Below, piece by piece: positions 11,610 through 22,656 of a DNA stretch of 64,000 nucleotides. The DNA comes from Cryptomeria japonica (taxonomy: Eukaryota; Streptophyta; Pinopsida; Cupressales; Cupressaceae). How positions within the stretch are numbered: the stretch's first letter is position 1; each line of letters opens with the position of its first letter. The notes beneath the pieces are model-generated. The model worked only from the letters and a program-made list of their open reading frames with translations. It did no database searches and was not told where the DNA came from. The position numbers and the translations under genes were made by a program. The DNA lies in the NCBI RefSeq assembly GCF_030272615.1, contig NC_081414.1:779252119-779316118 (forward strand), given 5' to 3'.

Positions 11610-12008
11610 GATATTACTTTCCCATACAAATGACCTACATACATATCGTTCACATCACTTTTTTCTTCTAACTTATCATGTTTCAAAATGACCTAATAGA
11701 CTGACTTATATACCCTTTACAAACATTATGCCTTATGTAGGCTTACAATACAAAAGATATTCAATGTCAGCCCTATACAATAATTACAAAAGGATTTTAC
11801 AAATAAAACCTTTCAGATCCCAGACTGATGTCAGCTTCACTAAAGTGTTGGATGCCGATGTTGGTGCCGATGATGACCTTGATTACTCCAATGTCGATAT
11901 CTACTGATGTATACCTCCAAATGCTGATATCTATCAGTAAATGCCTTCTAGATAATCTTGTTGCCATAAATGACAACATATGAATCCAATGAGTGTTAAT
12001 TGTTAAGA
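11610..12008 (-). repeat. B1 5' LTR, second segment
   Basis: Continues the B LTR after A1 and matches 55015-55410. The first five bases are the second copy of the GATAT duplication. It ends CAATTGTTAAGA-type at 12008, where family-C LTR sequence begins. Confidence 0.85.
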
Positions 12009-12782
12009 AATGTAACATGTGGATTGGACCTCTTGATGTGTTTTTGGGATGTCTTATGGGTTGGATATTATTTCTTTAGCCTAATGCTGACATGTTTTGT
12101 AATTATGCAATTGGTTTATTGTCTGGTGGCTAACCTATTTTTTTATGGTCAAGGGTTTGTATATATATGATATAAGATCTCATTGTAGATCATATCAGGA
12201 TATAGGAAAGGGATATGTATATGTAATGTGTAAATAATTTAATATCATTTAGGAAGAAGATTTGGGTGATCATTGGAGATCAAGTTGGGTTTATGTAAGA
12301 GGATTTAGTCCTCCAGTATTGAGCTTAACCAAAACTATTCTCAGAAACAGGAGATTCTATCTTTGCAATTCATTCATTCTTCTGAATTGTAGTATGGATT
12401 TGTATGTAATCAGTGAGACTCCTTTTGTGATGAGCAGTGCGCTCTAGGCTATTGGCCTTCTTGCAAGTGCAAGCCCCTCAATTGTAATTCACATACTTAC
12501 TGCAGAAGTATTATCTGACTGTGGGTAGGCTTTCCACCATGGTTTTTCCCTTTACTGGGTTTTCCACATATAAATCTTGGTGTCATGTCGATGGTATTTA
12601 TTCTTTGATTATTGTTTATGCTTAATTGGTTTATTTGTGATTCTGGTATTTGGTTTAAGCATTTTGGTATTAATGTTTTGGGTTCCGGTATTAAAGTTTT
12701 AAATGATTAAGGTTCTAGTAATCTATGATAACTGATTCACCCCCCCTCTCAGTTGTCTTCTGATTATTTGAACTATCTAACA
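12009..12782 (+). repeat. C1 5' LTR, right-hand segment
   Basis: 774 bp ending GAACTATCTAACA, corresponding to 55411-56183 in the C1 3' LTR and to the C2 LTRs. A TATATATGATATAAG stretch precedes the hairpin GATCTCATTGTAGATC at 12176-12191. A second hairpin, CTTGCAAGTGCAAG, lies at 12460-12473. The left part of the LTR is separated by the B1 insertion and lies outside the window. Confidence 0.88.
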
Positions 12783-12784
12783 AT

Positions 12785-12796
12785 TGGTATTAGAGC
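12785..12796 (+). other. Primer binding site of C1
   Basis: TGGTATTAGAGC, one change (C to T) from the canonical site, two bases after the LTR. Confidence 0.9.
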
Positions 12797-12840
12797 TTTG
12801 GTCCTCTCTACAGTAAGCTTAACCGCTTGATGAAGATCCT

Positions 12841-13978
12841 ATGGCATCTAATAGTTCAAGTTCATTTAGGTCATCTGGAGCTACCTTTCAAAGAGATATT
12901 CCTCGACTTGATGGAACAAATTATACAATATGGAAGATTCATATGGCAACGTATCTGAGATGTCTTGGCAAGGAGATTTGGGATATCACATAGAATGGTG
13001 TTACACCTCATAATCCAACATCTGGTAATCCTCCTCCAAAAAACTTGGATAACGAGCTTGAAAATGATTGTAGAGAAAGAGAAGCTCTCTTGTGTGCACT
13101 TTCTGATCAGCAAATAATGGGATTAACTGACAAATCATATGAAAAGGCTATATGGGATAAGTTGGAGACTCTTAATGAAGGTGATCATACTAAAAATTGC
13201 TAAACTTGATGGTTACCGAGTGAGATATGAAAACATGAGGATGTAAGAAGATGAAAGGATTACTTCATTCATGGAAAGGGTAAATGAGATTGTTATGGGA
13301 ATTCAATGTTGTGGTAGAACTTTGAGTGAAGATGAAATTGTTTCTAAAGTTCTGAGAGCCCTACCACTAGCTTACAAGATGAAGGCCACTGCAATTAATG
13401 AATTGAGAATAATGGCTAATACTTTTGTCAACAGAGATACCTTGGTTGGAAATTATCTACTTTTGAGCTTGAAGAATTTGTACCTTCTGGAGCTATGAAG
13501 TTTGAACCTACTTTTCATGCATCTTCATCATCAACCAGTAAGAAAGATTGAAAAGCTTTATATAAAAAGGATTTGGATGATATGAAGAGAGAAGATTACG
13601 AGTTTGAGCAACTTGAGGCTCTATTTGCTAGAAGAGTACCTAAAGGACCGATAGGAAGTAAGTATGAAGGAAAAGAACCTTTTAAATGTTTTGCATGTAA
13701 TAAGATTGATTATTTTGCATCTAGATGTCCTGAAGGGAATTCAAGACTTGAAGAGAGAGTTAGAAGATCTATTAAGCCTAACCTTGGATATCAGAACAAG
13801 TACAAGTACAGGAAAAACAAAGACAAATCATGCTACATAGCGGATGAGGAAGGTGTGACTAACTTTGATGATGAACCACCAAAAGACTCTACTAGTGGTT
13901 CTGACAATGGAAAGGAATGGGTCTTCTTGGCTATCAAGGAAGATGTTCCTACACTGGAAGAGAAGGAACTTGCTGCTA
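12841..13978 (+). pseudogene. C1 gag with damaged zinc knuckle
   Basis: ATG at 12841 (MASNSSSSF..., then PRLDGTNYTIWKIHMATYLRCLGKEIW spread over 12900-12980) marks a copia-type gag. A TAG follows WDIT near 12990 and a frameshift falls near 13195. The middle (MERVNEIVMGIQCC..., 13271-13498) and the C-terminal part from 13573 are open. The knuckle reads CFACNKIDYFASRC (about 13687-13730): the His ligand is Tyr and the preceding Gly is Asp, so zinc binding should be lost. C2 keeps the intact form CFACNKIGHFSSRC. Confidence 0.88.
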
Positions 13979-16900
13979 AAATTCAAGACAAGGATGAATG
14001 GGTAATTGATAGTGGATGTTCACATCATATGACTGGAGATAAAAGGAAGTTTCTACCTTTTCAAGAATTTGATGGCGGTCTGGCTAGATTTGGAGATGAC
14101 AAAGCATGTATGATAAAAGAGAAAGGAACTATATCATTGGATGGTAAGAACAATACTGATAATGTTTATTTTGTTGAAGGTTTGAAGAATAATATTTTGA
14201 GTGTAGGACAATTGGTGGACAAGGGATTTCAATTACAATTCAAGGATGGAAAATGCAAAATCATTAATAGATCTGGTTTGGAGATTGCAACCGGTACACA
14301 TACAAAAGGTATTATATTTCATTTGAATTTTGGTGAGAAGACATCTTTGATTGCACAAATTGATGAGAGTTGGCTATGGCATAAAAGGCTATGTCATGTG
14401 AATTTTGATTGCATTGTAAAGACTAGTTCAATTAAGGCAGAAAGAGATATACCTAATATTGTGAAGCCCTATAATCTGGTATGTAAAGAATGTCAAATGG
14501 GTAAACAGGTCAGGACCTCTTTTAGGAGTATACAAGATAAATCTAATGATGTTCTTGATCGTATTCATATTGATTTGTGTGGCCCTGTTAGAGTTAAATG
14601 TTTTCAAGGTGATATATATTTCATGCTAATCATTGATGATTATTCTAGAATGATGTGGGTTACTTTTCTAAGGGAGAAATTTGAGGCTTTTGAAAAGTTT
14701 AAAATATTTAAGGATAAAGTGGAAATTAAGACATGATTGAAGATTAAAGGTTTGAGGTCAGCTCATGGTGGAGAATTCAAATCCGGTGAGTTTAATAAGT
14801 TTTGTGAGAAGCATGGTATTAGAAGACAATTTTTTGCTCCCCTGACACCTCAGCATAATGGAGTTGTGGGAAGGAAGAACATAACTATCTTGGATGCTGC
14901 TAGAACAATGATGATGGAAGCTAGTCTACCTCATATCTACTGGAGAGAAGAAATGAGCACAATGGTTTATACATTCAATAGAGTACATATAAAAGGAGAA
15001 ACCGGTAAGAGACCTTATAAATTATGGTTTGGCAATACACCTATAGTTAAGTATTTTATAATCTTTGGTAGTAAATGTTATATCAGGAGATATAGTATCA
15101 TTAGAAAATTTGATTCTAGATATGATAAGGAATATTTCTTTGTTATTCTAATGAAAGAAAAGCATATACATGTTATAACAAGAGATTGCAAAGAATTGTG
15201 GAGAGTGCTAATGTCAAGGTGGATGAGCTTAATAGAGGTCAAATCAGAGTTTATGAGAAAGAAGTGGCAGGGGAAATGATTATATATGAACTGGTAGCAC
15301 CTTTATTAGAATAGAGTGTTGAACCAGTTACTCTAGTAGTATTGGAAAATTCAATAGTAACCGAAGAATCGGGAAGCAGAACAGAGAGTCAGAAGACTCC
15401 TAGGTATGTGAGATTGAATCATTCAGAAGATCAGATCATTAGGGATAAGAACAATGGAGTGATGACAAGAAGAAGACTGACAACTAATGAGGTATGTTTA
15501 ATTTCTCAAGTTGAACCGGTATCAATAATTGAAGCATGTAAAGATGAATGTTGGTTGAAAGATATGGAAGAAGAATTAGATCAAATTGAGAAGAATAACA
15601 CATGGACTTTAGTTCCCTAGCCTAAAAATAAGAATGTTATTGGAACTAAATGGGTTTTTAGGAATAAATTGAATGAGGATGGACAATTTGTAAGGAATAA
15701 GGCTAGATTGGTTTGTAAAGGATATTCTCAAAAGGAAGGAATTGATTATGGTGAAACTTTTGCACCTATAGCTAGGATTAAAGTTATAAGATTATTTCTT
15801 GCCTATGCTGCCCATAAAAACTACTATGTTTATTAGATGGATGTCAAGTGTGCATTTTTGAATGGGGATCTTGATGAGGAAGTTTATATTGAGCAACCTG
15901 ATGGTTTTTCAATTTCAGATGAAAAAAACATGGTTTGCAGGTTAAGGAAAGCTTTATATGGATTGAAATAAGAACCTAGATCTCGGTATGCAAGGTTGGA
16001 TAAATATCTTTTGAAGCTTGGTTTTACTAAGGGTAATGCTACCAATAATTTATATTATAAGATCACTGATGATGATATACTGATTATTGAAGTATTTGTT
16101 GATGACATCATTTTTGGAGGTGAAGATAAGTTGTGCATAGAATTTTCTTAAAATATGGAGAAGGAATTTGAAATGTCTATGATTGGGGAAATGAAATTTT
16201 TCTTAGGTTTGCAGATTACTTAGACTGACAAAGGTATTTTCATCTGTCAAACTAAGTATGCTAGGGAATTGCTGAAGAAATTTGGTATGAGAGATTTTAA
16301 ACTAGTAAGTACTCCTATGGTTACAAGTGAGAAATTGACAAGGAAAGATGTTTCTGCATCGATAAATCCTACAAGATACAAATCTATGATTGGAGGTCTA
16401 CTTTATTTGACTTGGACTAGGCCTAACATAATGAATGTTGTTTGTATTGCATCTAGATATCAGAGTGATCCTAGAGAAAATAATGAGTGTGGTGAAAAGG
16501 ATTTTTAGATACTTGCAAGGTACATCAGAATATGGTTTCTGATACCCTAAGGATGATGACTTTACTTTATGTGCATATACAGATGCTGATTGGGCTGGAG
16601 ATGTTGATGACTAGAAAAGTACTTCTAGTGGAGCTTTCTTTTTGGAAAGAAGTTGGTTTCATGGATCAGCATGAAGCAATCATGTACCTCTTTATCTAAT
16701 GTTGAAGCATAGTATATTGTTTCTGCTACTAATTCTACACATGTTCTATGCATGAAGAAATGTTGAAGGATATCAAAGTGCATTGCACTAGACTGATTGT
16801 TATTCACTATGATAACTCTGCTGCTATTGACATATCAAAGAATCTGGCATTTCACTCTAAGACAAAGAAAATATCTATCAAGTTTAACTCTGGGAAGGAG

Positions 16901-17002
16901 AAAGTGGAAGAAAATGAAGTCAGATTGGTTTATGTGAACACTAAAGCGAAGATTGTAAATATTTTCACTAAACCTTGCGTAAAGAATCATTTGAGTACCT
17001 GA
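13979..17002 (+). pseudogene. C1 pol: protease, integrase, RT, RNase H (broken)
   Basis: Protease VIDSGCSHHMTGD is at about 14000-14040 and integrase HHCC (HKRLCHVNF, CKECQMGK) at about 14380-14500. The first catalytic Asp is present (HIDLCGP). A TGA at 14734-14736 interrupts the core; the second Asp is lost (SAHGGEF) and the Glu is Gly (VVGRKN), so the integrase is triply damaged. Reverse transcriptase (about 15600-16300) has a stop at 15618-15620 in the VPxPKNKN motif and further TAGs, but keeps VFVDD (16098-16106). RNase H (CAYTDADWAGD, near 16570-16600) is split by stops and a frameshift. The end, NIFTKP, is at 16957-16975. Confidence 0.9.
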
Positions 17003-17123
17003 TAGATAGGTTAGGGGTTTCTACCCCTCCGACAGAGAACTGATTGATTTTATTTGGCATCAGCGCGGTATACATTATCCGAGATATCATTCATTCTGGT
17101 ATTGTTGTGGGGATGATATTGCT
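17003..17123 (+). other. C1 3' untranslated part, first piece
   Basis: Non-coding tail after RNase H, up to the A2 insertion; its last five bases, TTGCT (17119-17123), are the A2 target duplication. Confidence 0.8.
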
Positions 17124-18170
17124 TGTTGGTATTTTGGTATGGTTTCATCATTGATGTCAACACCTATCAACACTTATCAACTCTAGCACTTTGGAGGATT
17201 GGAAAACATTCACTGGCAACCAAGTGACTTTATGCACACTCACTAGTATCTGGTACACAGGTAGGATATATTGTTCACCAACACTTGGAATGACATGGAA
17301 AACATCTGGTTATATTGAAGACATCGTTTGGACACTTTGTCTTGGAGATTTGTTCAATAGCATATTCATATTTGCATATTTGTTGTTACCGACAAATAGG
17401 TCAAGGTTATGCACCAGCAGGATTATTAGCGCGACACGCTTTGGAGATGATTTTGTCATTATTGTAAATGCATTAAGCCAACATGTTGAATCGGATATTG
17501 CATCAGTTATTGATTTATTTGTAATTGTTTTATTGTAATATTTTTTAGAGCCGACCTACTAAAATTGGTCTTAGGTTATGGTATATATGTAAGATCTTAT
17601 TTATAAGATCGATATGCGATTGCGATAAGGATTTGTAAGAAGGTATATGCGAGATTAAGCAAAGATATACACATAGACATCATTTGAAGGTTTAGCAAGG
17701 CTTTTGTAAAGACAATCAGAACTACACCACTACTGAATACAGCATATGAAGATGCTATTTTTAGTAGTACATTCCTTGGATTTAACCATCCAATTGTAGT
17801 CAGTGTGACTCCTATTTATGTTTGAGCAGTGAGCTCTAGGTGCTTGGCCTTTTTACATGTGCAGACCCCATTTGTATACACATACTATCTGCAGTAGTAT
17901 CATCTGATTGTGGGTAAGGTTTCCCACCGTGGTTTTTCCCCTTACAAGGTTTCCACGTACAAATATTGGTGTTATGTATTGTGGATGTTATTGTCTTTTT
18001 ATTTCATGCATTAATATTTACCGGTACTGCAATTAGCTGATAAAATGTCTATCGGCATAAAGTTTGGTTTAGCGGTATTAAGAATTAAGGTTGGTTAAGT
18101 TGTTTTGGTTTGAATTTATTTGATAACTGATTCACCCCCACCCCCTCTCAATTGTCTCTGGGACCTAACA
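17124..18170 (+). repeat. A2 5' LTR
   Basis: 1047 bp, TGTTGGTATTTTGG to GGGACCTAACA. A TATATATGTAA stretch precedes the perfect hairpin GATCTTATTTATAAGATC at 17593-17610. The second LTR hairpin is degraded here (TTTACATGTGCAGA near 17852). Confidence 0.95.
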
Positions 18171-18172
18171 AT

Positions 18173-18184
18173 TGGTATCAGAGC
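18173..18184 (+). other. Primer binding site of A2
   Basis: TGGTATCAGAGC, two bases after the LTR. Confidence 0.95.
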
Positions 18185-18215
18185 TTAATCCTCTTTTTGC
18201 AGAAGTTTAACAGCT

Positions 18216-19215
18216 TGAGGACATCTGGGAAGTTACAAAGAATGGCTATACTGCTCCTACTCAAGGTCAGCCTAATCCTCCTAACTTGGCTAAAGATGAA
18301 GAAAATGATTGCAAAGAAAGAGAAGCACTTTTGAGTGCATTATCAGATCAGCAAATCAAGGGATTATCAGATAGCTCTACTGCTAAAGCTATTTGGGATC
18401 ATTTGGAAACATTGAATGAAGGAGATTCCACAATCAAAATTGCAAAACTTGAAAGCTTCTGGGTCAGGTATGAAAATCTAAAAATGGAAGAAGATGAAAG
18501 GATTTCTGCTTTTATGGAAAGAGTAAATGAAATTGTCTTGGGTATTAAATGTTGTGGAGGAACCTTAAGTGAAGATGAAATTGTTTCAAAAATTTTAAGA
18601 GGATTGCCACTGGCATATAAAATGAAAGTTACTACTATAAATGAGTTAAGAACAATGCCCAATACATCAGTAACTAGGGATACATTGATTGGAAAACTTT
18701 CAGCTTTTGAAATTGAAGAATTTGGTCTTGTTGCTACTATAAAGACAGATTTATCTTTTAAGGCATCAACATCATCTGCACCATCTTTTAACAAATATGA
18801 TTGGAAAGCCTTTTATGCAAGAGAACTTGAGGAGAATAGGAGAGGAAATGAAGAACTTGGAGAACTTGAAGCACTATTTGCAAGGAAAATGCCTAAAGGG
18901 CCAGTTGGAAGTAAGTATGAAGGTAAAGCACCCTTTCAATGTTTTAACTATAATAAGATTGGTCATATGGCTTCAAGATGCCCTGATAGACATGGTAGAA
19001 TAAGAGAAGAAGCTAGAAGAACATACAAGCCTAACCCTGAATATCAGAGATACAGATTTAAGAAGAATAAAGATAAATCTTGTTATCTTGTTGATGAAGG
19101 AGTCACTGATGATTCTGATGAAGATCCGACAGACAATGGATGGGTTTTTGTTCCTATAACAGAAGATCAACTGAGACCTATTGTTCAACCGATAGAGCAG
19201 ACCCTGGCAGCTAAA
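18216..19215 (+). pseudogene. A2 gag lacking its N-terminus
   Basis: Compared with A3b (31183 onward), the sequence jumps from the leader (CTTGAGGA, about 18211-18218) straight into the codons for DIW.VTKNGYTAPTQ. The ATG and roughly the first 35 codons are gone. Downstream the frame is open from 18286 through the whole gag and protease to 19500, the longest frame in the window (404 codons). The knuckle at 18940-18981 reads CFNYNKIGHMASRC: the second Cys is Tyr, a change shared with A3b but not with A1 or A3a. Confidence 0.92.
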
Positions 19216-22200
19216 GTTGAAGTTAAGGATGAATGGATCATTGATTCAGGATGTTCACATCATATGACTAGTGATAAAGGTAAATTCTTGAACTTTCAGG
19301 AATATAATGGAGGTCTAGTAAGATTTGGAGATGATAAATCTTGTTTGTTCAAAAGAAAAGGTACTATATCTCTTGATGGTAAGCATAATACTAACAATGT
19401 TTACTATGTAGAAGGTTTAAAGCACAATCTTTTGAGTGTTGGCAATTGGTTGAAAAAGGATTTCAGTTACAATTCAAGAATGAAAAATACAAAATTATGA
19501 ACAGAACTGGCTTGGAAATTGCAACTAGTAATCAAACTAGAGGAAATATCTTTCATCTAAATAACAGTGAAAAGACATGCTTGATTGCACATATTGATGA
19601 AAGTTGGCTATGGCATAAGAGACTCTGTCATGTAAATTTTGATTGCATGGTAAAAATCAGTACTACTAAAGCAGTTAGAGATTTACCTAAGATTGTTAAG
19701 CCTCACAATTCGGTATGTAAGGAATGTCAATTTGGAAAACAAGTTAGAGCATCTATTAAAAGTATTCCATAAAAATCCAATAATTCTCTTAACTTAATTT
19801 ATACTAATTTATGTGGTCTAGCTAGAACCAAAAGCTTACAAGGTGATAGATATTTTATGCTAATTATTGATGACTATTCTAGAATGTGTTGGGTTACTTT
19901 TCTTAGAGAAAAATTAGAAGCACTTGGGAAGTTCAAACTATTCAAAGCAATGGTAGAAAATGAAACCAGCAAGAAAATCAAATGTTTGAGATCAGATCAA
20001 GGAGGTGAATTCACATCTAAGGAATTTAATACATTCTGTGAAGTGAATGGAATCAGAAGACATTTATCAGCACCCTAGACACCATAGCAGAATGGAGTTG
20101 TAGAAAGTAAAAACAGAACTATCTTTGATGTAGCTAGAAGTATGTTATCTGAAGCAAATCTACCACATGTATATTGGAGAGAGATAGTAAGCACAATGGT
20201 CTATACATTCAACAAAGTTCACATCAAAGGTGAAACCAGTAAGACCCCTCATGAACTATGGTTTGGTATTACCCCCACTCTTAAATATTTTAGAATATTT
20301 GGAAGTAAATTCTATATTAGAAGAGATGAGTATATTGGAAAATTTGATCCTAGAAGTGATGGAGGAATATTTCTTGGTTATTCATCTAAGAGAAAGGCAT
20401 ATAGATGTTTTAACAAAAGATTGCAGAAATTTGTTGAAAGTACAAATGTGAAAATTGATGAACAGTTTAGAGAAACTTCAAGGTATATAGACTCTGAACT
20501 GGCAACAAAGATACTCACAAATGAATCTACATTAAATCCACCAGTACAAAATGAAGATCCAGTTACATCGAAATCATTTGAGAATTCCACTGTAACTGAG
20601 TAAGTGCAGCAAATGAAGACACCTCGGTATGTAAGATTGAACCACTCTGAAAATCAGATAATTGGGAACAAGTATCAAGGAGTTAGGACAAGAGGAAGAC
20701 TGGAAAATGAAGAGGTGTGTCTTCTTTCTCAAATTGAACCATCATCAATTAATGAGGCATGTGAGGATAAACACTAGATTAAAGCTATGGAAGAAGAACT
20801 AGAACAAATTGAGAAGAACAACACATGGACATTAGTTCCCTGACCTAAAGACAAAAATGTGATTGGAACAAAATGGGTATTCAAAAACAAACTTAATGAA
20901 GATGGTAAGGTAATCAGAAATAAAGAAAGACTAGTGTGAGAGGGATATTCTCTGAAAGAGTGAATTAATTATAATGAAACCTTTGCACCGGTAGCTAGAA
21001 TTAAGGCAGTCAGATTATTCTTGGCTTTTGCAGCACACAAGAACTACAAAGTACATCAAATGGATATTAAATGTGTATTTTTGAATGGAGATCTTGAAGA
21101 AGAATTTTACATTGAGAAACCTTATGGATTTTCTTTAACAAATAATAAAGATATGGTTTGCAGGTTAAGGAAAGCTTTGTATGGGTTGAAGCAAGCTCCA
21201 AGAGCTTTGTATGCTATATTGGATAAATATCTTTTGAAAATTGGTTTTTCTAAAGGTAATGCTGACAACAACTTATACTATAAAGTAACTAATGATGACA
21301 TCTTGGTTATAGAAGTTTTTGTTGATGATATAATCTTTGGAGGAGAAGATGGATTATGTAAAGACTTTTCTATTGAAATGCAGCATGAATTTGAAATGTC
21401 TATGATTAGAGAGATAAAATTCATTTTAGGATTGCAGATTTCATAGACTGATAAAGGTATATTCTTGAGTCAATCTAAGTACTTAAAAGAGTTACTAAAG
21501 AAATTTGGGATGGAAAACTCTAAACAGGTAAGCACACCTATGACTACAAATGACAAATTATCACTAAGGGATGAATCTACACCTGTTAATCTCATTAGAT
21601 ACAAATCTATGATAGGAGGCCTACTATATTTGACACAAACAAGACCTGATATAATGAATGCAATATGTATTGTTTCAAGATTTCAGAGTAATCCTAGAGA
21701 AAATCATGAATCAGTAGTAAAAAGGATTTTCCGGTACTTACAAGGCACTAAAAATCTTGGTTAATGGTATCCTAGAGATGAAAACTTTGAATTATGTGCC
21801 TACACAGATGCAAATTGGGCAGGAGATGTGGATGACAGAAAAAGCACCACTGGTGGAGCATTTTTTCTTGAAAGCAGATTAATTTCTTGGTTGAGTAAGA
21901 AACAAAGTTGTACATCATTATCAATAGCAAAATCAGAATATGTTGTACCAACAACTAACTGTACATAGGTATTATGGCTTAAGCAAATTGTTGAAGGACA
22001 CAAAGGTAAAATGCAAGGAACCTATAACTATCTATTGTGACAACACTACAAAAATTGATATATCTAAGAATCCGGTACTACATTCTAAAACTAAACATGT
22101 CTCTATCAAATTGAATTTTTTGAAAGAGAATGTTGAAGCAAAAGAAGTAAAACTAGTTTATGTGAATACTAAAGAGCAGATTGCAGATATTTTCAATAAG

Positions 22201-22362
22201 CCTTTGCCTAAGGAGACTTTTGAATATCTCAGAGACCAGTTTGGGGTCATAACCCCACCGGTAGAGACTTATACAGTTGATGTTTGTCATCAACCGGTAA
22301 AACTAACCGAGAAATATTTTACTCTGACTTTGAAGTGGAGAGCTACTTCTCAGGGGGAGTAG
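19216..22362 (+). pseudogene. A2 pol: protease, integrase, RT, RNase H (broken)
   Basis: Protease IIDSGCSHHMTSD is near 19240-19275. A one-base loss near 19441 shifts the frame. The integrase HHCC motif is intact (19610-19745), but the first catalytic Asp is Asn in TNLCGLAR (codon 19806-19808); SDQGGEF and VESKN keep the other two. Stops occur near 19770, 20077 and 20086 and at 20841-20843 (VPxPKDKN motif), with more around 20940. Reverse transcriptase is open from 21021 with VFVDD (VDD codons 21321-21329). RNase H shows TDANWAGDVDDRKSTTGG (about 21808-21860) and CDN..KIDISKNP with a frameshift near 21985. The C-terminus is open to 22362. Confidence 0.92.
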
Positions 22363-22610
22363 TTGGCATACTAAATTGGTTGGTATTTTGTATTTCAACC
22401 TAGCTTTTGTATTGGCTTTGGCATTTGCTATCAAAGTGGGAGAGATTGATATGGAAAAACAAAAGGAAAACACATGTTACTCCCAGGGGGAGAGATTGTT
22501 ACTTTGGGAGAGATTGATTACTCTCTGTATTTGAATTTTGATTTCTGGTTATGATCTCTTTTGGGATATTAATGGTTTATTGGTTTTTGGCATTTCTATT
22601 TTGGCACTTT

Positions 22611-22656
22611 GATGGTTTTTCCATCTTGTGTTGCCATCAATGCCAAAGGGGGAGAT
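22611..22656 (+). other. A2 pre-tract hairpin and purine tract
   Basis: Perfect hairpin GATGG-TTTTT-CCATC at 22611-22625, then the near-palindrome TTGCCATCAATGCCAA, then the purine tract TGCCAAAGGGGGAGAT at 22641-22656 abutting the 3' LTR. Confidence 0.9.

Larger units (their letters stand above)
1..12008 (-). mobile_element. Family-B LTR retrotransposon B1, 5' part, split by A1
   Basis: Read on the minus strand, this is the 5' end of a family-B element: LTR (613-1109 joined to 11610-12008 once A1 is removed), primer binding site and the start of gag. The rest runs off the left edge. The right end abuts a family-C LTR sequence (AATGTAACATGTGG...), so B1 sits inside the 5' LTR of C1. A similar junction recurs at 55410/55411 in the C1 3' LTR. 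The join across A1 is supported by the unbroken match to the uninterrupted B LTR at 54506-55410 and by the GATAT duplication. Confidence 0.85.
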
